Source: Vreelandella stevensii S18214
GTDB taxonomy: Bacteria; Pseudomonadota; Gammaproteobacteria; Pseudomonadales; Halomonadaceae
Direction: 5' to 3'
Length of the DNA: 64,000 bases
Assembly (NCBI RefSeq): GCF_000275725.1
Contig: NZ_AJTS01000040.1
Span: forward strand, 124,001-188,000
The translations under genes and the position numbers were made by a program. Shown here piece by piece: positions 20,655-29,354 of the stretch. How positions within the stretch are numbered: position 1 is the first letter of the stretch; each line of letters begins with the position of its first letter. Below the pieces are notes generated by a model. That model made no database searches. It worked only from the letters and a program-made list of their open reading frames with translations, and had not been told where the DNA came from.

Positions 20655-22625
20655 ATGACCATGACCGCATCCTCCCCTGTTCCGCCGTCAAACCTTGCCC
20701 AACAGCTGCTTCAACGTCACTTGGTCAGCGGCGAGCTGACCCCTGGAAGTGAAATCGCCCTGCGCATCAACCAGGCCCTGCTGCAAGACGTGCTGGGCAC
20801 GCTGGTCATGCTGGAGCTGGAAGCCATGGGGCTCGACCGTGTACACACCGAGCCCAGCGTTCAGTACATCGACCACGGCCTCGTCCAGGCCGACAACCTG
20901 AACGCCGAAACCTACCTGTTTCTGAAAAGTGCCTGCGAGCGCTTTGGCGTGTGGTACTCAGGCCCCGGTAACGGCATCAGCCATCCGGTGCACATGGAAA
21001 ACTTCGGTGTGCCCGGCGAGTCCATCGTCGGTTGCGACAGTCACACCACGGCGGCGGGTGCCCTCGGCATGCTGGCGATTGGTGCGGGCGGCATCGAAGT
21101 GGCCATGGCCATGGCAGGCGAGCCGCTGTACATCACCATGCCGAAGATTTGGGGCATCAAGCTGGAAGGCCAGCTGCCCGACTGGGTCTCGGCGAAGGAC
21201 ATCGTACTGGAACTGCTGCGCCGCCACGGCGTGGCGGGCGGCAAGAACACCATCATCGAGTATTACGGGCCGGGGCTTGCCCACCTTTCCGCCATGGACC
21301 GCCATGTGCTGGCCAACATGGGCACCGAGATGGGAGCCACGGCCACGGTGTTCCCCAGCGATGACGAGACCCGGCGCTTTTTGGCCTCCCGAGGCCGGGA
21401 AGCCGACTGGAGCCCGCTGGCTGCCGAGCCCGGCTGCCACTACGACCTGCACGAGACCCTCGACCTCAGCCAGCTGGAACCCATGATTGCGCTGCCCTCC
21501 AGCCCGGATAACGTCGTCACCGTGCGCGAGGCGGCGGGCCAGCCGCTGCATCAGGCGTACATCGGCTCGTCGGGCAACCCCGGCTTCCGCGATTTTGCCG
21601 TGGTGGCCGAGATCGTGCGCGGCAAGCAGGTGGCCGACGGCGTTTCGCTGGATATCAATCCCTCTTCCCGCCAGGTGCTGACCTCGCTCATCGAGCAGGG
21701 CTACCTGGCCGATCTGGTCGCCAGCGGCGCGCGGCTGCACCAGGCGGGCTGTAATGGCTGTATCGGGATGGGGCAAGCGCCCGCCGTGGGGCTCAACAGC
21801 CTGCGTACCGTGCCGCGCAATTTTCCCGGGCGCTCCGGCACGCGGGAAGACAGCGTATTTTTGTGCAGCCCGGAAACCGCCGCCGCCTCAGCGGTGGCCG
21901 GGGTGATCACCGACCCACGCACCCTCGACATGCCCTACCCTCGCCCCCAGGAGCCCGCCCGAATCGAGGTGAACCGTGCCCTGTTCAACGCGCCGCTGCC
22001 TCCCCATGAAGCAAAGCTGAAAGCGCTGCAGAAGACCGACAACACCCCGGCGCTGCCAGAGCTCGCCCCATTGCCGGACCGCCTGGAAGTGCCGGTGCTC
22101 CTGGTCACCGGCGACAATATCTCCACCGATGACATCATGCCTGCCGGGCAGCGGGTGCTGCCCTACTGGAGCAGCGTGTATGCCTCGGCCCCCTTCACCT
22201 TCGAGGCAGTCGACCCGCACTACGCCGAGCGCGCAGAGAGCACTCGCACCCAGGGTGGACACGCGATTATCGGAGGAACGAATTACGGCCAGGGTTCCAG
22301 CCGCGAGAATGCCGCACTGGTACCACGCTATTTGGGGCTACAGGTGGTGGTCGCGAAGAGTTTTGCGCGGATTCACTGGCAAAATCTGATCTGCTTTGGT
22401 GCCCTGCCCCTCACCTTTACCCGCGAGGAAGACAGCGCCCGGTTAGCCCAGGGCGACTGCCTGGTGATCGAGGGGCTCTACGCGCAGCTGGAACGCGGGG
22501 ACACGCTGACCGCGCATATCCCCGGCAAGGGCGAGCTGACGCTGCATCATGGGCTCAGCCCCCGCCAACGGGAGCTGATTGCGCAAGGTGGCGTGATCAA
22601 CCACCTGCGCCAGCGTCACCGTTAG
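20655..22625 (+). CDS. Aconitase/isopropylmalate isomerase-family hydratase
   Basis: A 656-residue iron-sulphur hydro-lyase of the aconitase superfamily, the compact single-chain type. The [4Fe-4S] cysteines are seen in SIVGCDSHTTAAGALGML and AGCNGCIGMGQAP. The C-terminal swivel domain has GDNISTDDIMPAGQ and GTNYGQGSSRENAALVPR, the substrate-phosphate-like binding serine-arginine loop. At 656 residues it is far shorter than AcnA or AcnB (about 860-900). It follows the CoA-transferase and lyase genes, so it may hydrate an unsaturated acid (for example citraconate, mesaconate or a methylaconitate-like compound) into the hydroxyacid that is then activated and split. It could also be a plain aconitase. 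An intrinsic terminator lies about 215 bases beyond the stop. Confidence 0.85.
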   Translation: MTMTASSPVPPSNLAQQLLQRHLVSGELTPGSEIALRINQALLQDVLGTLVMLELEAMGLDRVHTEPSVQYIDHGLVQADNLNAETYLFLKSACERFGVWYSGPGNGISHPVHMENFGVPGESIVGCDSHTTAAGALGMLAIGAGGIEVAMAMAGEPLYITMPKIWGIKLEGQLPDWVSAKDIVLELLRRHGVAGGKNTIIEYYGPGLAHLSAMDRHVLANMGTEMGATATVFPSDDETRRFLASRGREADWSPLAAEPGCHYDLHETLDLSQLEPMIALPSSPDNVVTVREAAGQPLHQAYIGSSGNPGFRDFAVVAEIVRGKQVADGVSLDINPSSRQVLTSLIEQGYLADLVASGARLHQAGCNGCIGMGQAPAVGLNSLRTVPRNFPGRSGTREDSVFLCSPETAAASAVAGVITDPRTLDMPYPRPQEPARIEVNRALFNAPLPPHEAKLKALQKTDNTPALPELAPLPDRLEVPVLLVTGDNISTDDIMPAGQRVLPYWSSVYASAPFTFEAVDPHYAERAESTRTQGGHAIIGGTNYGQGSSRENAALVPRYLGLQVVVAKSFARIHWQNLICFGALPLTFTREEDSARLAQGDCLVIEGLYAQLERGDTLTAHIPGKGELTLHHGLSPRQRELIAQGGVINHLRQRHR

Positions 22626-22689
22626 TGGCATCGCCATTTACAGCAACTGAGGCCAACCACAGAGGTTCAATGTGTCATCTTTAGCCATT

Positions 22690-22879
22690 TTGCGACATTT
22701 ATTAATTTGCTAACAAATAATTAATAGCCGACAGGCGTTTTCATAACCTAGGTTAAGGTTATCAGGGAGTTATCAGTTCAATGTAGCTGAGTGGTGGCCA
22801 GGGACGGCCCGTTTTGACACGACGCCAACCACGTTTTTCCGCTGCCCTGACCGCTTACCGCCTGGTCAGGGCAGCTTTT
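22690..22879 (+). ncRNA. Possible small RNA or long 3' UTR ending in a strong terminator
   Basis: The 255 bases between the hydratase gene and ureG contain no gene. An AT-rich block at 22690-22730 could hold a weak promoter. It is followed by a palindromic AACCTAGGTT at 22745-22754 and a stretch where GTGGTGGCC (22791-22799) can pair with GCCAACCAC (22824-22832), and then the terminator at 22841-22879. This layout would suit a roughly 120-base structured RNA, or simply a long 3' UTR of the hydratase message. No known RNA family is recognised. Confidence 0.25.
22841..22879 (+). terminator. Rho-independent terminator
   Basis: A perfect 12-base stem (GCTGCCCTGACC with GGTCAGGGCAGC, 11-base loop) is followed directly by TTTTT on the plus strand. 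It can end the hydratase transcript. It also lies three bases past the ureG stop on the other strand, but on that strand there is no U-tract. Confidence 0.85.
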
Positions 22880-22881
22880 TA

Positions 22882-23514
22882 TCAGGCGCTTGCTGCCGCT
22901 GGGCGCCGCTCTTCCAGCATGCCTTTGTCGAGAATAAAGCGGATGATCTCTTCGAGGCCGACGCCATCGTAGAGATTGGTGAACACGAACGGGCGTTCGC
23001 CGCGCATTTTCTTCGAGTCTCGCTCCATCACTTCCAGCGACGCATGCACCTGCTCGGCAATATCGATCTTGTTGATGATCAGCAGGTCCGACTTGGTGAT
23101 GCCCGGGCCACCCTTGCGTGGAATCTTGTCGCCTGCGGAGACGTCGATCACGTACAGGGTGAGATCGGAAAGCTCGGGGCTGAAGGTGGCGGAGAGGTTG
23201 TCGCCACCGGACTCTACCAGCACCAGCTCCAGGCTGGGGTGGCGGGCGTGCAGCTCGTCAATGGCCGCCAGGTTCATCGAAGCATCTTCCCGAATCGCCG
23301 TGTGCGGGCAGCCGCCGGTTTCCACCCCCAGGATGCGGTCGGCTGGCAGCGCATCGTGGCGCAGCAGGAAGTCGGCGTCTTCGCGGGTGTAGATATCGTT
23401 GGTGACCACGGCAATATCGTAGTGGTCGCGCAGTGCCGAACAGAGCTGCTTGAGCAGCGCGGTTTTGCCGGAACCAACCGGGCCACCCACGCCAACGCGT
23501 AAACAGTGAGTCAT
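22882..23514 (-). CDS. ureG: Urease accessory GTPase UreG
   Basis: A 210-residue SIMIBI-class GTPase that powers nickel delivery into urease as part of the UreD-UreF-UreG complex. The P-loop is [17 protein letters not shown] at the N-terminus, the metal-binding Cys-Pro-His is in [19 protein letters not shown], and base recognition is in [13 protein letters not shown]. Length and motifs are standard. It is the last gene of ureDABCEFG, 23 bases after ureF. No nickel transporter gene such as ureJ or hupE follows in this window. Confidence 0.97.
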   Translation of the reverse strand: MTHCLRVGVGGPVGSGKTALLKQLCSALRDHYDIAVVTNDIYTREDADFLLRHDALPADRILGVETGGCPHTAIREDASMNLAAIDELHARHPSLELVLVESGGDNLSATFSPELSDLTLYVIDVSAGDKIPRKGGPGITKSDLLIINKIDIAEQVHASLEVMERDSKKMRGERPFVFTNLYDGVGLEEIIRFILDKGMLEERRPAAASA

Positions 23515-23537
23515 TGTCTTCTCCTGAATGATGCCAG

Positions 23538-24257
23538 TTAACTTCTAAATAAACGGGAGTATTGGGTTTCATGCAGGGCGCTGGCCAGGGCCACACCGGG
23601 CAGCACGGGGCCCAGCGCGTCGTCGTCCAGGTACTTCGCCCGGTCGACGGCCACGACCAGTTCGCTGCGTAACCGCTCGATGATACGTTGCGCCGCGGTA
23701 TGCCCCAACGGCAGCGCTTTACAGGCCACGGCCAGCTGGTTTTCCAGCCAGGCCCAGGCAAACCCCAGCTGCGCCTGGTGAACGGGAATGCCCCGTTGAT
23801 AAGCTGCCCAGCTGAACATCGTGACGTAACCCGCCTGCGGTGGCAAAAGCGGCGTCAGTGAGTCTTCACCTGGCAGCCGTTCATCGTTTGGCAATAGCGC
23901 CAGGCTGCCCAGCAGCCGCGTGAGTGACGCGCCCAGGCGGCTATCCTCTGCGGCCAGTTCGGCGGTTTCACGGGTAGCGGCCAGCCAGTGGTCCCACTCG
24001 GCGACCGTGTCGCCTTGCTGGTCGGCAAAGGCGCCGTATAGCCGGTCGATCACCGGCAGCTCACAGCGGGTCAGGCCATCTTCCAGCACCCCAGACAGCC
24101 ACTCGCTCAGGCTCTCTTCATCGCGGACCCAGCCCAGCTCGAAGGCGCTTTCCAGCCCTTGGGAAAAGGCGAAGGCGCCGATGGGCAGCGCCGGGCTCAC
24201 CAGTTGCAGCAAGCCCAGCAGCGCCAGGTCCGGCGAGGTGTCTGGCTTAGTGGGCAT
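23538..24257 (-). CDS. ureF: Urease accessory protein UreF
   Basis: A 239-residue all-helical protein that acts with UreD and UreG in metallocentre assembly. ATG at 24257 is chosen because it gives the usual N-terminus ([21 protein letters not shown] follows at residue 17) and overlaps the end of ureE by 11 bases; upstream codons in this frame are only the antisense-like translation of the ureE histidine tail. The C-terminal half ([20 protein letters not shown]) is conserved. It is cytoplasmic. Confidence 0.95.
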   Translation of the reverse strand: MPTKPDTSPDLALLGLLQLVSPALPIGAFAFSQGLESAFELGWVRDEESLSEWLSGVLEDGLTRCELPVIDRLYGAFADQQGDTVAEWDHWLAATRETAELAAEDSRLGASLTRLLGSLALLPNDERLPGEDSLTPLLPPQAGYVTMFSWAAYQRGIPVHQAQLGFAWAWLENQLAVACKALPLGHTAAQRIIERLRSELVVAVDRAKYLDDDALGPVLPGVALASALHETQYSRLFRS

Positions 24258-24804
24258 GGCTGTGTCCATGTCCATGTCCATGGTCGTGGTCGTGGTCGTG
24301 GTCGTGAGCATGGGAATGCCCGTGGCCATGGCTATGACCATGGCCGTGCGAATGCCCACCCCCCACCTGGTTATAGGCGCCCGGCTCGGGGTCGAAGGTG
24401 GCGTTGTGGTGCTCGAGCGTCGCGCCCAGCAGCTCGGCCAGCTCTTCGAGAACGTGGTCGGGTGGGAAACGCACCCAGCCGCCCTGCTGGTCTTCTCCCA
24501 GCGCCAGCTGCACATGGCGATTGCCGAGGTGGTACGCCAGCCGTGCCAGGGGTAAGCCAGTACTCACTCGCGCGGTCACCACGGGCTCGATGGCGGCACA
24601 AATGCGCACGATCTCACCATTTTCGGCTTTCAGGCCTTCACCATCGCGCAATACCGGGCCGCGATCCAGAAACAGGCCCAGCGGCTGGCCGCTGTCGCTT
24701 TCGGCTTTCAAGCGGCCACGAATGCGCAGCTCGAAGGGCAGTGTCAGCGTGTCGCTGGCGGTGTCCTCATCTACGGGGCCGAGGCGTTCAATCAGTTTCA
24801 ACAT
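24247..24804 (-). CDS. ureE: Urease nickel metallochaperone UreE
   Basis: A 185-residue nickel chaperone. ATG at 24804 begins MLKLIERLGPVDEDTASDTL. The peptide-binding domain runs to about residue 70, and the metal-binding domain includes GNRHVQLAL, where the interface histidine of UreE dimers is found. The C-terminal 35 residues are a His/Gly/Asp tail (repeats of HSHGHGHSHGHG and HDHDHDH) that can store several nickel ions. The tail is encoded by a near-repetitive CATGGxCATG tract, liable to length variation by slippage. Confidence 0.96.
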   Translation of the reverse strand: MLKLIERLGPVDEDTASDTLTLPFELRIRGRLKAESDSGQPLGLFLDRGPVLRDGEGLKAENGEIVRICAAIEPVVTARVSTGLPLARLAYHLGNRHVQLALGEDQQGGWVRFPPDHVLEELAELLGATLEHHNATFDPEPGAYNQVGGGHSHGHGHSHGHGHSHAHDHDHDHDHGHGHGHSHAH

Positions 24805-24830
24805 CGATATCGTCCTGTTATAGCCTTGGG

Positions 24831-24940
24831 GGGGCTCGCCGGGAGCAGCCCTACGAGAGGGCGCTGTAAATACCTCCCTGTACGCTACTTTTGCCATCCA
24901 TGGCAAAAGACCCTCTCTACGGGCTGCCCCCGGCTCTCGT
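24831..24940. repeat. Nested-hairpin intergenic repeat, copy A (ureC-ureE spacer)
   Basis: A roughly 110-base element fills the gap between ureC and ureE. It consists of an outer inverted repeat (around GCAGCCC...GAGAGGG and CCCTCTC...GGGCTGC), an asymmetric core CGCTGTAAATACCTCCCTG then TACGCT (24862-24886), and a perfect inner hairpin CTTTTGCCAT-CC-ATGGCAAAAG (24888-24909). Copy B at 26708-26816 has the same architecture and 23 of 25 identical core bases, but different arm sequences that keep pairing. That pattern of a fixed core and covarying arms marks a repeat family. It is transcribed within the operon. Confidence 0.85.
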
Positions 24941-24963
24941 GTCGCCTAGGATATGTCTTACAT

Positions 24964-26679
24964 TCAAAACAAGTGATACCGCTGCGCCAGCGGCAGTTCA
25001 GTCGCGGGCTCACAGGTGAGCAGTTCGCCGTCGCAGCGCACTTCGTAGGTTTGCGGGTCGACGGTGAGCTCTGGGCAAGCGTCGTTGAGCTTCATGTCTT
25101 TCTTGCGCACGCCGCGCACGTTCTTGCAGGCCGACAGCGTACTTTGCAGGCCCAGCCGCTCCTTGATGCCCGCATCGATAGCCGCCTGGCTGACGAAGTT
25201 GAGCCTTACCTGGCTGGCCGCCCGGCCAAAGGTGCCGAACATGGGGCGATAGTGCACCGGCTGCGGCGTGGGAATCGAGGCGTTGGGGTCGCCCATGGGC
25301 GCTCCGGCAATCATGCCGCCTTTCAAAATCAGCGCCGGTTTGACGCCGAAGAAGGCGGGCTTCCACAGCACCAAATCGGCCAGTTTGCCCACCTCAATGG
25401 AGCCAACTTCATGGGCGATGCCGTGAGTAATGGCGGGGTTGATGGTGTATTTGGCGATATAGCGCTTGGCGCGCAGGTTGTCGGCCCCCAGCGCTTCATC
25501 TTCCGGCAACAGGCCGCGCTGCACCTTCATTTTATGGGCCGTTTGCCAGGTGCGGCAGACCACTTCACCCACCCGGCCCATGGCCTGGGAGTCGGAGGCA
25601 ATCATTGAGATCACGCCCAGGTCGTGGAGGATATCCTCGGCGGCGATGGTTTCGCGACGAATACGTGAATCGGCAAAGGCCACGTCTTCGGGAATATTGG
25701 GGTCCAGGTGGTGGCAGACCATGAGCATGTCCAGGTGCTCGTCGATGGTGTTCACCGTGTAGGGCCGCGTGGGGTTGGTGGAGGACGGCAGCACGTACTC
25801 CTTGGAGCAGGCAGTGAGAATGTCCGGGGCGTGGCCGCCGCCTGCACCTTCGGTGTGGTAGGTGTGGATGCCGCGTTCTTTGAAGGCCGCCAGGGTGTCC
25901 TCCACGAAGCCAGATTCGTTGAGCGTATCGGTGTGAATGGCGATCTGCACATCGTACTTTTCCGCCACGCTCAGGCAGGTATCAATCGAGGCGGGGGTGG
26001 TGCCCCAGTCTTCATGCAGCTTGAGACCCATCGCGCCCGCTTCCAGCTGTGCTTCGAGCCCTTCCGGCAGGCTGGCGTTGCCTTTGCCGAGCAGACCGAT
26101 GTTCATGGGCAGGTCGTCCACCGCTTGAAGCATCTTGCCAATGTGCCACTCGCCGGGGGTGCAGGTGGTGGCGTTGGAGCCCGTGGCGGGGCCGGTGCCG
26201 CCGCCCAGCATGGTGGTGACACCGCTCATCAGCGCTTCTTCCACCTGCTGGGGGCAGATGAAGTGGATATGCGCGTCGATGCCGCCTGCGGTGAGGATCT
26301 TGCCTTCACCGGCAATCACTTCGGTGCCGGGGCCAATGACGATCTCGACATCGGGCTGGGTGTCGGGGTTGCCTGCCTTGCCAATGGCGGCGATGCGACC
26401 ATTTTGCAGCCCCACATCGGCTTTGACGATGCCCCACCAGTCGAGAATCAGCGCGTTAGTGATCACGGTGTCCATCACCGAGGCATCCTGGCGCTGGCTT
26501 TGGCCCATGCCATCGCGGATCACCTTGCCGCCGCCGAACTTCACTTCTTCACCGTAGTGGGTGGCGTCTTTTTCGACTTGAATCCATAGCTCGGTGTCGC
26601 CCAAGCGCACGCGGTCGCCTACCGTGGGGCCGTACATATCGGCGTAGGCGCGCCGACTGATTTTGTTTACCGATTTCAT
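24964..26679 (-). CDS. ureC: Urease alpha subunit, catalytic
   Basis: The 571-residue catalytic subunit hydrolysing urea to ammonia and carbamate in the cytoplasm. Every nickel-centre residue is seen: His137 and His139 (AHIHF), the carbamylated Lys220 and His222 (GLKLHEDWG), His249 (IAIHTD), His275 ([15 protein letters not shown]), and the mobile-flap Cys322-His323 (MVCHHLDP). The aspartate ligand lies in [17 protein letters not shown]. Length matches the family. It sits between ureB and ureE but is separated from both by copies of a hairpin repeat, which makes the operon less compact than usual. Confidence 0.98.
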   Translation of the reverse strand: MKSVNKISRRAYADMYGPTVGDRVRLGDTELWIQVEKDATHYGEEVKFGGGKVIRDGMGQSQRQDASVMDTVITNALILDWWGIVKADVGLQNGRIAAIGKAGNPDTQPDVEIVIGPGTEVIAGEGKILTAGGIDAHIHFICPQQVEEALMSGVTTMLGGGTGPATGSNATTCTPGEWHIGKMLQAVDDLPMNIGLLGKGNASLPEGLEAQLEAGAMGLKLHEDWGTTPASIDTCLSVAEKYDVQIAIHTDTLNESGFVEDTLAAFKERGIHTYHTEGAGGGHAPDILTACSKEYVLPSSTNPTRPYTVNTIDEHLDMLMVCHHLDPNIPEDVAFADSRIRRETIAAEDILHDLGVISMIASDSQAMGRVGEVVCRTWQTAHKMKVQRGLLPEDEALGADNLRAKRYIAKYTINPAITHGIAHEVGSIEVGKLADLVLWKPAFFGVKPALILKGGMIAGAPMGDPNASIPTPQPVHYRPMFGTFGRAASQVRLNFVSQAAIDAGIKERLGLQSTLSACKNVRGVRKKDMKLNDACPELTVDPQTYEVRCDGELLTCEPATELPLAQRYHLF

Positions 26680-26707
26680 GTGTTGCCTCTCCTAGAAGAT
26701 GAAGCTT

Positions 26708-26816
26708 GGCACTGGAGAGGCCATCACTCATGGGACACGCTGTGAATACGTCCCTGTACGCTTGGCTGCGGCATCCATGCCGCAGACAGTCCCATGAGCG
26801 ATGGCCTGCCGGTGCC
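26708..26816. repeat. Nested-hairpin intergenic repeat, copy B (ureB-ureC spacer)
   Basis: The same element as copy A, placed just upstream of ureC. The outer arms AGGCCATCACTCATGGGAC and GTCCCATGAGCGATGGCCT pair with one mismatch. The core is ACGCTGTGAATACGTCCCTG then TACGCT (26737-26762), and the inner hairpin is TGCGGCATCCATGCCGCA (26767-26784). The core is asymmetric, so the element has a direction; both copies point the same way. Confidence 0.87.
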
Positions 26817-26832
26817 TAATCGCCTGACGCCA

Positions 26833-27156
26833 TTAGCTTTTCAGAGGACGATCCAGCGGCCCCATCACATCACCACGGAAGCCGTAGATTTCCCGCTTGC
26901 CGACAAACGGAATCAGCGTGACTGCGCGGGTTTGGCCGGGTTCGAAGCGGATGGCGGTGCCTGCGGCGACGTCCAGCCGGTAGCCACGGGTTTTATCGCG
27001 GTCAAACACCAGCGCGGGGTTGGCTTCGGCAAAGTGGTAGTGGGAGCCTAGCTGAATGGGGCGGTCGCCGGTGTTGGCCACCTCGACGGTGATTCGTTCT
27101 CGACCCGCGCACAGCTCGATATCACCCTCTTGTAACTGATACTGTCCTGGAATCAT
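26833..27156 (-). CDS. ureB: Urease beta subunit
   Basis: A 107-residue structural subunit of urease ([20 protein letters not shown] at the start). The family core [26 protein letters not shown] and [19 protein letters not shown] is complete. It assembles with UreA and UreC into the (alpha beta gamma)3 enzyme. It begins 23 bases after ureA. Confidence 0.97.
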   Translation of the reverse strand: MIPGQYQLQEGDIELCAGRERITVEVANTGDRPIQLGSHYHFAEANPALVFDRDKTRGYRLDVAAGTAIRFEPGQTRAVTLIPFVGKREIYGFRGDVMGPLDRPLKS

Positions 27157-27179
27157 GGCGCTCTCCTAGCGGTGGACGG

Positions 27180-27482
27180 TTAGTTGATAGGGGTGTGGAC
27201 GGTGACCAACTTGGTGCCATCGGGGAAGGTGGCTTCCACCTGTACTTCATCGACCATCTCCGCCACGCCTTCCATCACGTCGTCTCGGGTGAGGATTTCG
27301 CGGCCGTAGCTCATTAAATCCGCCACGCTGCGGCCATCTCGCGCGCCTTCCATAATCTCAAAGCTGATCAGCGCTACCGCTTCGGGGTAGTTCAGTTTTA
27401 AACCACGCGCTTTGCGGCGCTCGGCAAGCTGGGCGGCGGTAAACAGCATCAGCTTGTCTTTGTCTCGTGGGGTCAGTTCCAT
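27180..27482 (-). CDS. ureA: Urease gamma subunit
   Basis: A 100-residue subunit beginning [20 protein letters not shown] with the conserved [21 protein letters not shown] helix and the [18 protein letters not shown] end. Length is exactly that of the family. It follows ureD by 33 bases, the standard ureDABC order. Confidence 0.98.
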   Translation of the reverse strand: MELTPRDKDKLMLFTAAQLAERRKARGLKLNYPEAVALISFEIMEGARDGRSVADLMSYGREILTRDDVMEGVAEMVDEVQVEATFPDGTKLVTVHTPIN

Positions 27483-27515
27483 GGAGTGTCTCCAGCGTTA
27501 TCAGCGTGTTGCCAA

Positions 27516-28400
27516 TCAGGTTAGCCAAATGCGCGGCGTATGCGCTTCGCGTTCGATCCAGCGCGGGCGTAGTAGCTGCCAGGCGTGTTCACACAGGGCC
27601 CAGGCTTCGTTTCGGGATGCACCTAAATAGCGCATCAGCAGTACGCCATGGCGCTCCGTCACTGCCCAGCGGGGGTTATCCGGCAGCGCCTCGCGCAGTA
27701 CTTCGATGGCCGCCGGGGCATCATCGAGCCCCACGGCCCACAGCGTGGCCTGCACCGTCGCGCCGCCCTGCCCCCAGCGGCCCACGAAGCGCGGGTGTGC
27801 GGGGTCCAGTGGCTGGCGCTCCAGCCATAGCGGCTTGCCGTCCAGGGTCAGGCGGAAGTGCTGCTCGATCTGCCCGGAAACATAGGGTAAATCGCTGGCC
27901 GGGCGGCCAAGCGCCATCACTTCCCAGCCCAGGCAGCGGGCACTGCCCTGCAGCGCGATATGAGTGTGCTGGCTGCCTTTAGAGCCGTTAAACGCGATGG
28001 TTTCCTGGGGCAGCCACTCTAAGGTGCCGCCCTCTTCTACCGTCAGCTCGGTGTGCTGTGTCCAGGCCACGCCTTGGCTGTCGGCTTTGTAGAGCTTATT
28101 GGCAGCAGGGGTGGTGAGCAGCGCATGGGCTTCGCGCTCGATATGAGCACGGATGGTCAGCGCATCACCGCTCACCAGCCCGCCGGGCGGGTGCAATACG
28201 TAAACGTGGCACGCTTCCTGGCTGCCTTCTGGGTAGAAGGGGCGCTGTACCCGTAACGGACCTTGGTGGCGCGCTTGCACTAATCGGGTCACGCCATCGC
28301 GGTTGGCAAAACGCAGGGCCAACGAGGCGGCCCAGCGGCGCTCGGCGTCAAAGCGGTGGCCGGAACCAGCAGCGGGTAGGGCGAGTTCGCTCAATATCAT
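27516..28400 (-). CDS. ureD: Urease accessory protein UreD
   Basis: A 294-residue accessory protein, the scaffold on which UreF and UreG dock to apo-urease. Conserved stretches are YVLHPPGGLVSGDAL, HALLTTPAANKLYK and EWLPQETIAFNGSKG. ATG at 28400 is the first gene of the operon; a sigma-54 promoter lies 43 bases upstream. The Shine-Dalgarno (GGAAGCG) is weak. Confidence 0.96.
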   Translation of the reverse strand: MILSELALPAAGSGHRFDAERRWAASLALRFANRDGVTRLVQARHQGPLRVQRPFYPEGSQEACHVYVLHPPGGLVSGDALTIRAHIEREAHALLTTPAANKLYKADSQGVAWTQHTELTVEEGGTLEWLPQETIAFNGSKGSQHTHIALQGSARCLGWEVMALGRPASDLPYVSGQIEQHFRLTLDGKPLWLERQPLDPAHPRFVGRWGQGGATVQATLWAVGLDDAPAAIEVLREALPDNPRWAVTERHGVLLMRYLGASRNEAWALCEHAWQLLRPRWIEREAHTPRIWLT

Positions 28401-28442
28401 GGGCGCTGTCGCTTCCTTGTGGATAAATCATTGGCTTACAAA

Positions 28443-28458
28443 TGCAAGGAGTGCGCCA
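28443..28458 (-). promoter_or_regulatory. Sigma-54 promoter of the urease operon
   Basis: On the minus strand TGGCGCACTCCTTGCA matches the -24/-12 consensus TGGCACR-N4-TTGCW with correct GG-to-GC spacing and one core deviation (G for A at the fifth base). Transcription would start near 28431, leaving a leader of about 30 bases before ureD. An almost identical element precedes urtA. Two half-sites like those of NtrC (GCACCA at 28569-28574 and 28610-28615, 41 bases apart, about four helical turns) lie upstream. Confidence 0.8.
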
Positions 28459-28476
28459 AAATGGTGAAGGCGCCGC

Positions 28477-28512
28477 CATAGCCCTTGCCATAGCCCCTGT
28501 CATAGCCCTTGT
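28477..28512. repeat. 12-base tandem repeat, three units
   Basis: Three units of CATAGCCCYTGY lie upstream of the urease sigma-54 promoter, between it and the candidate NtrC half-sites. On the minus strand they would read Lys-Gly-Tyr-Asp-Arg-Gly-Tyr-Gly-Lys-Gly-Tyr-Gly, but no credible gene contains them. They may act as a flexible or bent spacer, or have no role. Confidence 0.6.
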
Positions 28513-28727
28513 CTCGGCATAGGCTCTTTGCTGGCAGCCCCTCCCACCAGGGAAACCAGTCGCCTTTTGCACCAAAAAAGCACATAAAAAAGCGCAGCGC
28601 TTTAAGTACGCACCAAAAAAAGGCATGCCAAGGCTTGCGCGACACCGTGACGCAATGAGCTAACCGTATTGGTTTGTAGACACCCTCTTAGTGCCTTGCC
28701 CACCTGTTACCCAGTGGCCACGCCTCC

Positions 28728-29354
28728 TTAGGGGTGTCGCTGCTCGCCGCGATGCAGCGGCGCGGAAGATGACAGTAAGGATATCAGGGATGCCTTGGCA
28801 AACTCCGGGTCGAAGTCGTAGGCCAGAGTGCCCACGACGTTGCCTTCGCGATCCAATAGGTAGGTGGCAGCCGTATGGCTGAGGGTGTAATCGCCTTGTC
28901 CGAGTGACACACGCTCGTACTGAACCTGATAGGCGTCAGCCATTGCGTCAATTTGTGCCTCGTTTCCAGACAGACCTCGTATGCGCTCGTCGAACACCGA
29001 AAGGTAGCGCGCCAGCTGTTCAGGGCCATCACGCTGCCAGTCCAGAGAAACAAAGAGATAGTTGAACTGATCTGCCTGTGGCCCCAACTGCTGAATCAAA
29101 CGCGAGAGTTTGAACAGCGTGTTAGGGCAAACATCCGGGCAGTAGGTAAAGCCAAAAAACAACAGTGTCGGCTTTCCGATCAGCTCATCTTGCGTAACGA
29201 CCCCACCTTCAGTATCCACCAACTGAAATTGCCCACCCAGCTCGGCCAGCGTCGGGCCCTCGGATTGACGGCCGAAGACCACAAAAAACACGGCCAACGT
29301 CAGTAGCAATACCAACGAGCCAATGGAAAGCAGCGCAACGTCGCGGCGCTGCAT
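28728..29354 (-). CDS. SCO1/SenC/PrrC family copper chaperone
   Basis: A 208-residue membrane-anchored thioredoxin-fold protein. One N-terminal helix (residues 8-28) anchors it in the inner membrane facing the periplasm. The copper-binding CxxxC is in FGFTYCPDVCPNTLF and the histidine ligand in LSHTAATYLLD. It helps insert copper into the CuA centre of cytochrome oxidase or works as a thiol reductase. Its ATG overlaps the stop of the PCuAC gene by one base (TGATG), so the two are coupled, a pairing known to act on the same CuA site. Confidence 0.93.
   Translation of the reverse strand: MQRRDVALLSIGSLVLLLTLAVFFVVFGRQSEGPTLAELGGQFQLVDTEGGVVTQDELIGKPTLLFFGFTYCPDVCPNTLFKLSRLIQQLGPQADQFNYLFVSLDWQRDGPEQLARYLSVFDERIRGLSGNEAQIDAMADAYQVQYERVSLGQGDYTLSHTAATYLLDREGNVVGTLAYDFDPEFAKASLISLLSSSAPLHRGEQRHP

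Noticed and set aside
22841-22879. The hairpin as the terminator of ureG
   Set aside because: On the minus strand there is no U-tract after the stem, while on the plus strand five T residues follow at once. It is assigned to the plus strand, with use by ureG possible but unproven.
28436-28645. A 69-codon minus-strand frame with a Gly-Tyr repeat upstream of ureD
   Set aside because: It runs over the sigma-54 promoter and its tandem repeat, lacks a ribosome site and would have to be transcribed from another promoter. Treated as a repeat, not a gene.
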